From a bacterium (lineage in GTDB: Bacteria > Pseudomonadota > Alphaproteobacteria > Sphingomonadales > Sphingomonadaceae), in NCBI GenBank assembly GCA_030824575.1, contig JAVBXL010000023.1, positions 1 to 64,000 of the forward strand: 64,000 nt of DNA, written 5' to 3'. The translations under genes were made by a program, and so were the position numbers. This document shows, piece by piece, positions 1 through 8,465 of this stretch. The notes below the pieces were generated by a model, which searched no databases, had not been told where the DNA came from, and worked only from the letters and a program-made list of their open reading frames with translations. The stretch's first letter is position 1, and every line of letters starts with the position of its first letter.

Positions 1-2
1 TG

Positions 3-1025
3 CAGAACGCCCTGATGCTGGGCACGGTGCTGGCGCTCGGTTCCACCCTGTTCGACACGCGCCGCGCCCGACTGGTGGCGCTGGCCGTCGTCATCGGCTT
101 TTCGGGCCTGGACGCGCTTGGCCGTATCCTGTTTCGCGGCGGCCTGTCCGATCATCTCGAAAACTGGGCCTATCTCCAATATAGCTCCACCATCACCCTG
201 GCCTTCTGGGTACCGCAACATGCGCTGTCGGGATGGATCGGGGCGCTGGCCTATCTGCTCTGGCGCAGCGGGAAGGCGCCGCTAGGCGCAGTGCTGGCGC
301 TCCTGCCGCTCGCCGCGCTCTGGTCGCCCTTGGGCCTGATGGGGGCGATGCCGTTCGCCGCCCTGGCCGGGGTGCGATCGCTGCTGCGGCGCGAGTTGCG
401 ACCGCGCGACATCGCCGTACCGGCGCTGGCTACACTCTTGGCCCTGCCCAGCCTCCTCTATCTCGGCGCAGCGAATGACGGCGTGGGAGCGCGGCTGATG
501 ACGTTCGTGCCGCTGCAATGGGGTTTGTTCGAATTGCTGGAGGTGCTGGTCTATGTCGTGCCGCTAGCGCTCATCGTGCGCCACCCCCGGTTCGGGCGCG
601 ACACTCTGGCGCTGCTCGCCCTGATGCTGCTCGTCATTCCCTTCGTCCAGGTCGGCTGGTCGATCGACTTCATGATGCGCGCATCGATCAGCGCGCTCGC
701 CATATTGGCGGTGATGGTCGCCGACGCGCTGATCCACGTACCGCGCGGCCGCCCCTGGCTGTTCGTGCCACTGCTGATCGGGTCGGTCACTGGCTTTCAT
801 GAAGTGCGCCGTGCGCTCGTCCACCCCGCCGCACCTGAAGTTCGCTGTACCGTGGTGAAGGCCTGGCAACAGACTTTCGCCTATTTCCCGATGGGGTCGT
901 ATCTTGCCCCGCTGGAGGCCATGCCGGGGCTGATACGGCCGATCAATCCCACGCGCGTCAGCGCCGACGAACCCGCCCGCTGCTGGGACGGGCATTGGTA
1001 TCATCCCGACGAATTTCTACGCTGA
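3..1025 (+). CDS. Multi-spanning membrane protein, probably 5'-truncated
   Basis: The frame is open to the left edge of the window and the first ATG is only at base 15, so the true start probably lies outside. The visible 336+ residues hold about eight hydrophobic segments followed by a soluble tail of about 60 residues with two Cys and several Trp. I do not recognise a named family. The architecture (many helices, short periplasmic tail) and the neighbouring GT2 glycosyltransferase, methyltransferase and second large membrane protein suggest a role in glycan or lipid-linked sugar metabolism at the inner membrane. That role is inferred from context only. Its last 9 bases overlap the convergent methyltransferase gene. 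Confidence 0.75.
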   Translation, partial: QNALMLGTVLALGSTLFDTRRARLVALAVVIGFSGLDALGRILFRGGLSDHLENWAYLQYSSTITLAFWVPQHALSGWIGALAYLLWRSGKAPLGAVLALLPLAALWSPLGLMGAMPFAALAGVRSLLRRELRPRDIAVPALATLLALPSLLYLGAANDGVGARLMTFVPLQWGLFELLEVLVYVVPLALIVRHPRFGRDTLALLALMLLVIPFVQVGWSIDFMMRASISALAILAVMVADALIHVPRGRPWLFVPLLIGSVTGFHEVRRALVHPAAPEVRCTVVKAWQQTFAYFPMGSYLAPLEAMPGLIRPINPTRVSADEPARCWDGHWYHPDEFLR

Positions 1026-1742
1026 CAATATCGCGTAGAGCGACAGGCCGATCGGAAAACGAAAACGGCCCAGCACATGGCGTTCCCACCCGAATATCGT
1101 CCGCAAGGCGGCGTTGACCATCGGCGAAGGCTCGACATCCAGCCCGCCCCTGCGGCGGAGCAGACGATGCGCCGTGCGCGTGGCGACGGCTATCGGGAAC
1201 AGCAGGCTGTTGAAATAGCCGACGGATTCCACTCTCAACCCGGCCGCTTCCGCCACGCTGCGCAATCCTGAGAGCGTGTAGCGGCGCTTGTGATGATGCA
1301 GCACGTCATGATCGGACCAGAGCCAGGGCACCGCCGGGACGGTCAGCAGGATGCGCCCGCCCTCGGCCAGACGTTCCCGCAAGGCGGCCAGCGACGCACG
1401 ATCCTCCTCCACATGTTCCAGGACGTCGAGCAGCGCGATCAGGTCGTAGCGCTGGTCGCCAAAGCCGATCCGGCCCGGCAACATGCCCGGTTCGACCTGC
1501 GCAACCCCGCGCGCCGTCGCCAGCGCCCGCGCCTCGCCATCATATTCCAACGCTTCCACCCTGCCATGGCGGGCCAGCATAGCCAGATTGCCGCCGGTGC
1601 CGCATCCCGCTTCCAGGATGCGGGCACCCGGCCGCGGCGCGACCTGGGTGTGGATCAACCGATCCAATATAGCGCGACGGGCGACGAACCACCAATGGCT
1701 CCCCTCCTGCGCGCTCATGCTCGCATAGGCTGATCGGTCCAT
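1017..1742 (-). CDS. Class I SAM-dependent methyltransferase
   Basis: This 241-residue protein carries a clear SAM-binding motif I (EAGCGTGGN, residues 44-52) and a motif II/III block (ALLDVLEHVEED) about 50 residues later. The N-terminus has the Y...E..HWWF..RR pattern seen in methyltransferases of polysaccharide loci. The start at 1742 keeps this Tyr and has a GAAGAAGAG Shine-Dalgarno-like stretch just upstream. An alternative ATG at 1718 would form a 4-base ATGA overlap with the upstream glycosyltransferase stop but lacks a good ribosome site. The gene is translationally coupled to the GT2 gene, so both probably act on the same lipid-linked or surface sugar. The substrate is not visible. 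The reading frame stays open upstream to 2372 inside the glycosyltransferase gene; that extension is a shadow. Confidence 0.85.
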   Translation of the reverse strand: MDRSAYASMSAQEGSHWWFVARRAILDRLIHTQVAPRPGARILEAGCGTGGNLAMLARHGRVEALEYDGEARALATARGVAQVEPGMLPGRIGFGDQRYDLIALLDVLEHVEEDRASLAALRERLAEGGRILLTVPAVPWLWSDHDVLHHHKRRYTLSGLRSVAEAAGLRVESVGYFNSLLFPIAVATRTAHRLLRRRGGLDVEPSPMVNAALRTIFGWERHVLGRFRFPIGLSLYAILSA

Positions 1743-2716
1743 AATGTCTCTTCTTCGAGCGGTTGATGCGCAGCGTGCGCGACGGGGGCGTCTACGACAT
1801 AAAGCGGCCGCTTCCGAACTTCGCGCGCGATCCGTCCCAGATATTCCCCGATGATCCCTAGGCTGAGCAGGTTGAGGCCGCCCAGCATCAGCACCGCGAC
1901 CATGATCGACGCATAGCCCGGCACATCGACGCCGGTGATGATCGTATGCAGGACAAGGAAGGCGGCATAGGCGAAGGCGAGCAGGGCGATCCCGCCGCCG
2001 ATATAGGACCAGATGCGCAGCGGCATGGTGGTGGATGTCGTAATCCCGTCGATCGCCAGCGACCAGAGCTTGCCCAGCCGCCATTTGGTCGTGCCCGCGC
2101 CCCGCGCGGCGCGGACATAGTCCACCGTCGCGACGCGAAAGCCGATCCACGAAAACAGACCCTTGTTGAAGCGGGCCTGTTCGCCCAGTTGCTTGATGAC
2201 ATTGACGGCCTGCCGGTCCAGCAGGCGGAAATCGCCCACATTTTCCGGGATCGGATAATCCGATAATCGGTTGAGCAGCGCATAGAAGCCCTGCGCGCTC
2301 GTGCGTTTTAGCCAGCCGTCGCTCGATCGATCGGCGCGGCGGGCATTGACCACCTGCGCCCCGCCCAGCCAAGCCCGCACCATGTCTATGATGACGCCTG
2401 GCGGGTCTTGCAAATCGACGTCGATCGGGATGACGGCATCACCGGCGGCATGGTCTATGCCGGCGGCCAAGGCCGCTTCCTTGCCGAAATTGCGGGACAG
2501 CGACAGGCAGCGAATGTCGGGGTTCAGGCGCGCGAGGATTGCCAATATGTCGGCGGTCCGATCCGAACTGCCATCGTCGACGAACAGATATTCGGCGCGG
2601 GCATCCGGCCCGATCAGCGCGAGCGCCGCGGTCACCGCCGGGCGCGCCGCGTCTAGGAACAAGGAGATCGCGTCCTGTTCATTATAGACGGGGATGACGA
2701 TCGAAAGCGATGGCAT
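1715..2716 (-). CDS. Glycosyltransferase family 2, GtrB/DPM1-like, membrane-anchored
   Basis: The 333-residue protein has a GT-A fold N-terminus: SIVIPVYNE (residues 5-13), VDDGSSD (46-52) and the metal-binding region DVDLQDP (99-105). Two C-terminal transmembrane helices follow (about 227-255 and 262-285). This is the arrangement of polyprenyl-phosphate hexosyltransferases such as GtrB and ArnC, which move a sugar from a nucleotide donor to undecaprenyl phosphate on the cytoplasmic face of the inner membrane. The sugar cannot be told from sequence. It overlaps the downstream methyltransferase and is the first gene of that pair. The two large membrane proteins on either side could be the partner flippase or polymer-modifying glycosyltransferase. 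Confidence 0.9.
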   Translation of the reverse strand: MPSLSIVIPVYNEQDAISLFLDAARPAVTAALALIGPDARAEYLFVDDGSSDRTADILAILARLNPDIRCLSLSRNFGKEAALAAGIDHAAGDAVIPIDVDLQDPPGVIIDMVRAWLGGAQVVNARRADRSSDGWLKRTSAQGFYALLNRLSDYPIPENVGDFRLLDRQAVNVIKQLGEQARFNKGLFSWIGFRVATVDYVRAARGAGTTKWRLGKLWSLAIDGITTSTTMPLRIWSYIGGGIALLAFAYAAFLVLHTIITGVDVPGYASIMVAVLMLGGLNLLSLGIIGEYLGRIAREVRKRPLYVVDAPVAHAAHQPLEEETLWTDQPMRA

Positions 2717-2871
2717 GAGCGGCGTCCATTTGCCTGTGCGGGGCTATCCGCGGTTCCTGCCCATATCGGCTTACAATGGTTAATAAAGGCCTACGCCTGT
2801 TCATTCGTTGGGCGTCTATTAACCATTGTTCGTCAAGGCTTCTGGCCAAGGCAACTAAAAGGACGTGATGG

Positions 2872-4377
2872 GTGAAGTCGATATACGGCCGTCTGGCTTT
2901 CATCGCCCTTGCGGCGATCCTCATCATGCTGCCCAATCTGCTGTGGGGGCCGGGCGATACCGACGACCTGAGATACAGCGTCGTTTGGACGGCGCAGTTC
3001 GGCAAGGCGATGGCGGCCGGCGACCTCTATCCTCGCTGGCTGCCGGACAGCTTCCAGGGATTGGGCAGCCCAACCTTTTATTTCTATCCGCCCGCAAGCT
3101 ATTGGCTCGCCGGAGGCATCCGGGCGATCGGGCTGAATATCCCATTGGCGCTCACCGTCAGCTTCACGATCTTGCTGGCCCTGTCGGGCATGACAATGCA
3201 CGCATGGCTGGCCGATCGCGGCACCCGCCCGATGATCGGCGCTTTGCTCTATATGGCGGCGCCCTATCACCTGATAGACATTTATGTGCGCGGCGCGCTG
3301 GCGGAGTCGGCGGCCTTCCCATTGCTGCCATTGATCGCCTTGGGCATCGCGCGTCTGCCCAGGCGCAGCGGCTTCATCCTGCTATGCCTGTCCTTCGCCG
3401 GACTATTGATCACCCATCTACCGATGGCGCTACTGACCGGCGTCTTCCTGATCTTGCCGCTGCTTCTTAGTCGGTTGCGAACCGATCCGCGCATCCTGCT
3501 GCCCGCGGCGTCGGCCGGCGCGTTGGCGCTAGGACTGGCGGCCTTCTACCTCATTCCCGCCCTGACGCTTCAGCGCCATGCGTCGATACAGTGGCTTTGG
3601 GGCCCGTGGCACCAGCCGTCGTCCTGGTCCGCACTGTCGCCGGACTCGCTTATATATAATTTTCCTGCGTTCCTCGCCATAGCGCCCGCTGCCATGCTCG
3701 TCGCATCGGCAGCGCAGCCGCCTTGGCGGCTCATTACATGGGGAACCGGCCTTGCCTCGGTCGGGCTGATCCCGTTTCTTTGGGATCTGCCGCTGCTGGG
3801 TCAGGTGCAATTCCCCTGGCGGCTCCTGGCCATCGTGGAATTCGCCGCCATCACAGCCTTGATGTCCGCCCGGCCGCGACCTTGGGCGGCGCGGCTTGCC
3901 GCCATTCTTGCCGTTTTCGCTTATGGGAACTGGACCAAAACGACGGCGGAAAATTTTTCCAAGCCGGTGGACTTCGCCTCGATCGCGCGCGACCTGCCCG
4001 ATGCCGCCGAATATCTGCCGGCAGGCTTCGACAGCACTGTCATCCGAAAAATGGATCGGATGGTCGATCTGCGCCAATGGCAAGCCCTGCCGCGCGGCAA
4101 TATCATAACGGTGGAGCGGCCGGGCCTGGTCGAAGTCGGTCACGCCGCCTTCCCGATATGGCGGGTCGAACGGGACGGAGTGACGATTCCGTCCACCGGC
4201 CCAATACTGCATTTCGAGGCGCGCTTGCCCGGCATCTACCGAATCGCGCGCGTCTTGATTTGGCAGGAAGTCGCGGGCTGCGCGATCAGCCTCCTTGCCC
4301 TTATATTGCTAATCGGACTTTCCTTACCTTTCCGACGCATTAGCCATTTGTCAAAGTTTCCAGCTTATTCACCTTGA
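2872..4377 (+). CDS. Large multi-spanning membrane protein, putative PMT/GT-C-like glycosyltransferase
   Basis: The 501-residue protein starts with GTG at 2872, the first possible start after an in-frame stop, with AAAAGGA upstream. The first helix (residues 8-25) is followed by an acidic loop containing GPGDTDD and a conserved aromatic stretch (GLGSPTFYFYPPASYW). About ten further helices follow, then a periplasmic domain of about 110 residues and a last helix near the C-terminus. Asp residues in the first periplasmic loop followed by a helix bundle are typical of GT-C glycosyltransferases that use lipid-linked sugars. It resembles proteins often labelled '6-pyruvoyl-tetrahydropterin synthase-related membrane protein', a name with little functional meaning. 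It is divergent from the GT2/methyltransferase pair, which supports a shared glycan role. Confidence 0.8.
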   Translation: MKSIYGRLAFIALAAILIMLPNLLWGPGDTDDLRYSVVWTAQFGKAMAAGDLYPRWLPDSFQGLGSPTFYFYPPASYWLAGGIRAIGLNIPLALTVSFTILLALSGMTMHAWLADRGTRPMIGALLYMAAPYHLIDIYVRGALAESAAFPLLPLIALGIARLPRRSGFILLCLSFAGLLITHLPMALLTGVFLILPLLLSRLRTDPRILLPAASAGALALGLAAFYLIPALTLQRHASIQWLWGPWHQPSSWSALSPDSLIYNFPAFLAIAPAAMLVASAAQPPWRLITWGTGLASVGLIPFLWDLPLLGQVQFPWRLLAIVEFAAITALMSARPRPWAARLAAILAVFAYGNWTKTTAENFSKPVDFASIARDLPDAAEYLPAGFDSTVIRKMDRMVDLRQWQALPRGNIITVERPGLVEVGHAAFPIWRVERDGVTIPSTGPILHFEARLPGIYRIARVLIWQEVAGCAISLLALILLIGLSLPFRRISHLSKFPAYSP

Positions 4378-4443
4378 TCACCCAGATCGGGTCGGCACCC
4401 TCAGGGACCGACCGGAACGATCGCGACGAGATGGCGGAGAAAT

Positions 4444-5973
4444 ATGAGCGCCTTTGGACGGAAAAATGGACCCGCCGGTATCAAGCCCGGCTTTGGCGTT
4501 GCCCGCCCGATGCAGGGCGGCAGCCCCAAAGAGGAAGCGCCGCGCGGCGGCGACCAGTTCCCCCCGCTCGACATCGCGTCGTTGCCGGGCGAAATCCCGT
4601 TCGACCCCTTGGCGGCTCCGACCAGCCAGATGCAGCGCAATTCCGACGCGATGGCCCGCCTGTCGGACCGCGCCAATGCCGACCATGTGCCCGACGCCGG
4701 GCCGCAGGGGTTCGAGGCGAGCGTCCACAAGATCAAGGAGCAGGTACTCCCCCGCCTGCTGGAACGGGTCGATCCCGAAGCCGCAGCAACGCTGACCAAG
4801 GATGAGCTGGCGGAAGAATTCCGCCCGATCATCATGGAAGTGCTGGCGGAGTTGAAGCTGACCCTCAACCGGCGCGAGCAGTTCGCGCTGGAAAAGGTGC
4901 TGGTCGATGAGTTGCTCGGCCTTGGCCCGCTCGAAGAATTGCTGAACGACCCGGACATCACCGACATCATGGTGAACGGGCCGGACCAGACCTATATCGA
5001 AAAAAAGGGCAAGCTGATCATCGCCCCGATCAAGTTCCGCGACGAGGAGCATCTGTTCCAGATCGCGCAGCGGATCGTGAACAAGGTCGGCCGCCGCGTC
5101 GATCAGACCACGCCGTTGGCCGATGCCCGCCTGCCCGACGGTTCGCGCGTCAACGTGATCGTGCCGCCGCTCAGCCTGAAGGGCACGGCGATCTCGATCC
5201 GTAAATTCTCCGCCAAGCCGATCACCATCGACATGCTGGCCCAATGGGGCGCGATGAGCCCGAAAATGGCGACCGCCCTGAAGATCGCTGGCGCCTGCCG
5301 CTTCAACGTGGTCATTTCAGGCGGTACGGGTTCGGGCAAGACGACGATGCTCAATGCCCTGTCGAAGATGATCGATCCGGGCGAGCGCGTGCTGACGATC
5401 GAGGATGCGGCGGAACTACGCCTGCAACAGCCGCATTGGTTGCCGCTGGAAACCCGTCCGCCAAATCTGGAGGGCAATGGTGCGATCACGATCGGCGATC
5501 TGGTCAAGAACGCCCTGCGTATGCGGCCTGACCGCATTATCCTAGGCGAAATCCGTGGCGCCGAATGTTTCGATCTGCTTGCCGCGATGAACACCGGCCA
5601 TGACGGCTCCATGTGTACGCTCCACGCCAACTCGCCCCGCGAGTGCCTAGGCCGTATGGAAAACATGATCCTGATGGGCGACATCAAGATCCCGAAGGAA
5701 GCGATTTCCAAGCAGATCGCCGATTCGGTCGACCTCATCATCCAGGTAAAGCGCCTGCGCGACGGGTCGCGCCGCATCACCAACGTCACCGAAGTCATCG
5801 GCATGGAAGGCGACGTCATCGTCACCCAGGAACTGTTCAAGTTCGAATATCATGACGAGGATGACAGCGGGAAGATCATCGGCGAATATCGCTCGATGGG
5901 CCTGCGTCCTTATACGCTCGACAAGGCGCGCATGTTCGGCTTCGACCAGCCGTTCCTGGAAGCCTGTCTCTGA
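4444..5973 (+). CDS. cpaF: CpaF/TadA-type secretion ATPase
   Basis: The 509-residue protein is a GspE/VirB11-superfamily ATPase of the CpaF (TadA) branch, which drives Flp/Tad pilus assembly at the inner membrane. The N-terminal 80 residues are low-complexity. The N-terminal domain carries the LGPLEELLNDPDITDIMVNG signature. Walker A is GGTGSGKTT near residue 293, Walker B lies in RIILGEIRGAE near 364, and the His box is MCTLHAN. A GGAG ribosome site sits 7 bases before the ATG. The rest of a tad/cpa cluster (prepilin, prepilin peptidase, CpaB, CpaC, CpaE, TadB/C) is absent here, so the gene is an isolated member whose partners must be encoded elsewhere. Confidence 0.93.
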   Translation: MSAFGRKNGPAGIKPGFGVARPMQGGSPKEEAPRGGDQFPPLDIASLPGEIPFDPLAAPTSQMQRNSDAMARLSDRANADHVPDAGPQGFEASVHKIKEQVLPRLLERVDPEAAATLTKDELAEEFRPIIMEVLAELKLTLNRREQFALEKVLVDELLGLGPLEELLNDPDITDIMVNGPDQTYIEKKGKLIIAPIKFRDEEHLFQIAQRIVNKVGRRVDQTTPLADARLPDGSRVNVIVPPLSLKGTAISIRKFSAKPITIDMLAQWGAMSPKMATALKIAGACRFNVVISGGTGSGKTTMLNALSKMIDPGERVLTIEDAAELRLQQPHWLPLETRPPNLEGNGAITIGDLVKNALRMRPDRIILGEIRGAECFDLLAAMNTGHDGSMCTLHANSPRECLGRMENMILMGDIKIPKEAISKQIADSVDLIIQVKRLRDGSRRITNVTEVIGMEGDVIVTQELFKFEYHDEDDSGKIIGEYRSMGLRPYTLDKARMFGFDQPFLEACL

Positions 5974-6084
5974 CAGACTGGCCGTAAGATTATGTGGCTG
6001 GCGGGGATTTGTCCCCGCCGCCCCCTTGCGCCCGGCACAAGGGACCGGCACATCACCCTCTCCCTAGAAGAGAGGATGCCCCCG

Positions 6085-6897
6085 ATGAATCGTCTCGCCC
6101 GCACGGCCTTGTTACTGACCGGCCTTACCCTGCCGCTGCTACCGCTCGCCGCGCAACATGCCGATCACGCCGCCCACCAGGCGACAGACCCGATCGCCGC
6201 CGCTATTGCGGCCCCCAGCCGCACGCCCAAAAATGTCGCCCGCGACCAATATCGCCACCCGGCCGAAACGCTCGCCTTCTTCGGTGTGACACCGAGTCAG
6301 ACAGTTGTGGAATATAGCCCGAGCGGTGGCTGGTACACCGAAGTCCTGGCACCGCTGCTGCGCGACCATGGCACTTTCTATGCGCTCCAGCCCACCGGCC
6401 GCTATCTGGACGGCTACAAGACGTTCCTCGCCGCCAATCCGGCCGTCTATGACAAGGTGAAGGTCGCCGCCTATCCCGAAGAAGCCGCCAGTATCCCCGC
6501 TGGCAGCGTCGACACGGTGCTGACCTTCCGCAACGTCCACAACATGGTCATGGCCGGGAGCGAGGCCGCGACCTTCAAGGCCCTTTTCGACATGCTCAAG
6601 CCCGGCGGCACGCTGGGCGTGGTCGATCATCGCCTGCCCGAGGATCGCGACAGCGCGCTGGAAAAGAGCAGCGGCTATCTGAAAGTCTCCACTATCCGCC
6701 GCATCGCGCAGGCGACCGGATTCGAATTTGTCGGCGCGTCGGAAGTGAACGCCAACCCCAAGGATACGGCCGACTGGCCCAAGGGCGTGTGGACCCTGCC
6801 CCCCTCGCTCAGCCAGAAGGATGTCGACAAGGACAAATATCTGGCGATCGGCGAAAGCGACCGGATGACGCTGAAATTCCGCAAGCCTATTAAATAA
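6085..6897 (+). CDS. Exported class I methyltransferase-like protein (COG4798 type)
   Basis: The start at 6085 is chosen because AGAAGAGAGG lies 9 bases upstream and the protein then begins with a clean signal peptide (MNRLARTALLLTG..., probable cleavage near residue 24 after PLAA). The mature part of about 245 residues has a Rossmann-type methyltransferase layout. Motif I is altered: VVEYSPSGGWYTEVLAP stands in place of the usual E/D-x-G-x-G-x-G. It is followed by an FRNVHNMV segment and a MLKPGGTLGVVDHR motif. This matches the 'predicted methyltransferase' family COG4798. SAM is not expected in the periplasm, so either the signal is retained as an anchor or the protein binds something else. 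The gene stands alone, followed by strong inverted repeats. Confidence 0.85.
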   Translation: MNRLARTALLLTGLTLPLLPLAAQHADHAAHQATDPIAAAIAAPSRTPKNVARDQYRHPAETLAFFGVTPSQTVVEYSPSGGWYTEVLAPLLRDHGTFYALQPTGRYLDGYKTFLAANPAVYDKVKVAAYPEEAASIPAGSVDTVLTFRNVHNMVMAGSEAATFKALFDMLKPGGTLGVVDHRLPEDRDSALEKSSGYLKVSTIRRIAQATGFEFVGASEVNANPKDTADWPKGVWTLPPSLSQKDVDKDKYLAIGESDRMTLKFRKPIK

Positions 6898-6904
6898 GGA
6901 CTCG

Positions 6905-6930
6905 CCCGGTTGCGTCACGGCGCAACCGGG
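6905..6930. terminator. GC-rich hairpin after the methyltransferase-like gene
   Basis: CCCGGTTGCG (6905-6914) pairs perfectly with CGCAACCGGG (6921-6930) across a 6-base loop. It begins 8 bases after the stop codon, where a transcript end is expected, but no U-tract follows. It may act as a terminator or as a 3'-end stabilising structure. Confidence 0.6.
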
Positions 6931-6971
6931 CTTGAGCGGTTGATCCGATTACATTGGATCAACCGCTCAAG
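6931..6971. repeat. 16-bp perfect inverted repeat
   Basis: CTTGAGCGGTTGATCC (6931-6946) and GGATCAACCGCTCAAG (6956-6971) are exact reverse complements separated by 9 bases. It directly abuts the preceding hairpin. The length and perfection suggest an intergenic repeat element rather than a simple terminator. Confidence 0.75.
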
Positions 6972-6985
6972 GTTTATGTTTTACC

Positions 6986-7029
6986 GCGATTTCCGAGTCA
7001 TCAGATGATTCCATCTGATTAGAAATCGC
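6986..7029. repeat. Nested inverted repeat upstream of the EamA gene
   Basis: The outer arms are GCGATTTC (6986-6993) and GAAATCGC (7022-7029). The inner arms are ATCAGATG (7000-7007) and CATCTGAT (7012-7019) with a 4-base loop. The stretch is AT-richer than its surroundings and ends 14 bases before the GTG of the transporter gene, so it could be a repeat element or an operator. Confidence 0.6.
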
Positions 7030-7043
7030 TCTAAGGCGGCGGC

Positions 7044-7961
7044 GTGACCGCCCCTGCCCGTCCCCATCGCCCGCTCTTCGCCATCGGGCTGCGCCTGATC
7101 GCCGTGTTGTGCCTGTCGGTGATGTTCGTGACCGTCCGGGTGGCGAGCGAACATGGCGTCCATGTGGTCGAATCGCTCTTCTACCGGCAGGCGCTGGCGC
7201 TGCCGATGATCCTCCTCTGGGTCGCTCTGGCGGGCGGCCTGCGCACCGTGCGCACCCGACGGATCGGCATCCATGCCAGCCGCATGATGCTTGGCCTGAC
7301 GGGGATGCTGCTCAATTTCCTGTCCTACATCCTGCTGCCCCCGGCAGAAGCCGCGACGATCGGGTTCACCATGCCGATCTTCGGCACGATATTGTCGGCG
7401 CTGATCCTGCGGGAGGCGACCGGCATCCATCGCTGGGCCGCGGTGCTGGTCGGTTTCGTCGGCGTGCTGGTGATCGTCCGCCCGGATGCGGGCCATTTCC
7501 CGATCCAGGGCGTCGCGGTCGCCATCGCCGCCGCGCTGGTGACTGCCAGCGTCAGCCTGGTGCTACGCGAATTGGGCCGGACCGAATCGGCGGGCGTCGT
7601 CGTCTTCTGGTTCACCATTTTGTCGATGATCCCGCTGGGCATCGCCATGCCCTTCGTCGCGCAGGCCCATGACGCGCTGACATGGGGCTTGCTGCTGGTG
7701 ATCGGCCTGTTCGGCGGCATCGCGCAACTCTGCCTGACCGCGGCGCTGCGCTGGGCACCGGTGTCGGTGGTGCTGCCGATGGATTATACGACGATCATCT
7801 GGACCACCCTGTTGGGCGTCGCGATCGGGGAGAATTGGCCGATGGCGACGACCTGGGCCGGCGCGACGCTGATTGTCGCCAGCGGCCTCTATATCGCCTG
7901 GCGCGAACATGTCCGCGCCAGGCGTCCGGTGGTCAGCTCAGCAGTTCCGCCTCAAGGCTGA
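7044..7961 (+). CDS. EamA/DMT-family transporter
   Basis: The 305-residue integral membrane protein has ten predicted helices in two repeats of five, the layout of the drug/metabolite transporter superfamily with tandem EamA domains. Each half has a Pro/Gly-rich end (LLPPAEAATIGFTMPIFG in the first, VSVVLPMDYTTIIWT in the second). Members export amino acids, nucleosides or other small metabolites; the substrate cannot be read here. The GTG start at 7044 has AAGGCGG 5 bases upstream. The 3' end overlaps the convergent OsmC-family gene by 29 bases. Confidence 0.88.
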   Translation: MTAPARPHRPLFAIGLRLIAVLCLSVMFVTVRVASEHGVHVVESLFYRQALALPMILLWVALAGGLRTVRTRRIGIHASRMMLGLTGMLLNFLSYILLPPAEAATIGFTMPIFGTILSALILREATGIHRWAAVLVGFVGVLVIVRPDAGHFPIQGVAVAIAAALVTASVSLVLRELGRTESAGVVVFWFTILSMIPLGIAMPFVAQAHDALTWGLLLVIGLFGGIAQLCLTAALRWAPVSVVLPMDYTTIIWTTLLGVAIGENWPMATTWAGATLIVASGLYIAWREHVRARRPVVSSAVPPQG

Positions 7962-8364
7962 TATCAGCCTTCAGCAGCTTGGAGATCGGGCAATTCGCCT
8001 TGGCCTTGCCCGCCAGTTCCTGGAAAGTCGCGTCGTCCGTGCCGGGGATGGTCGCCTTGAGCGTCAGGTTGCTCGCGGTCACGGCGAACCCGTCATCCTG
8101 CTTTTCCAGCGTCACGACCGCGGTCGTCTCCATCTTCTCCGCCGTCAGCCCTGCTTCACCCAGAATCAGCGACAGCGCCATGGTGAAGCAGGAAGCGTGG
8201 GCGGCGGCGATCAACTCCTCCGGGTTGCTGCCCGGCTGTCCCTCGAAGCGCGTCGCAAAACCATAGGGATAGGCGTCCAGCGCGCCGCTCTGGGTAGAGA
8301 TTGCGCCCTTCCCGTCCTTCAGGCCGCCCGTCCACACTGCCGAACCGCTGCGATTGATTTTCAT
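7933..8364 (-). CDS. osmC: OsmC/Ohr-family protein
   Basis: The 143-residue protein has the length of the OsmC/Ohr family of thiol-dependent organic-hydroperoxide reductases. Both redox-active cysteines are present: one in AHASCFTMAL on the central helix and one in KANCPISKLL near the C-terminus. The N-terminus (INRSGSAVWTG) and the GSNPEELIAAAHASC segment match OsmC more than Ohr. It would detoxify peroxides in the cytoplasm using a thiol reductant. GGGAG lies 8 bases before the ATG. It is a single gene, convergent with the EamA transporter and divergent from the PRC-barrel gene. Confidence 0.92.
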   Translation of the reverse strand: MKINRSGSAVWTGGLKDGKGAISTQSGALDAYPYGFATRFEGQPGSNPEELIAAAHASCFTMALSLILGEAGLTAEKMETTAVVTLEKQDDGFAVTASNLTLKATIPGTDDATFQELAGKAKANCPISKLLKADISLEAELLS

Positions 8365-8465
8365 GGCCTATGCTCCCGATGATGCGTGGTTGTATGAGCC
8401 GGAGGAACCCCGGCGGTTCCCCATGGTTGCATCATCATAGCGTCATTTCTCACAGGAGCATGACA

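Noticed and set aside
1742-2372. Open frame that would fuse the methyltransferase to upstream sequence
   Set aside because: The extension overlaps the well-defined GT2 gene in another frame, has no recognisable protein features, and the methyltransferase has its own ribosome site at 1742.
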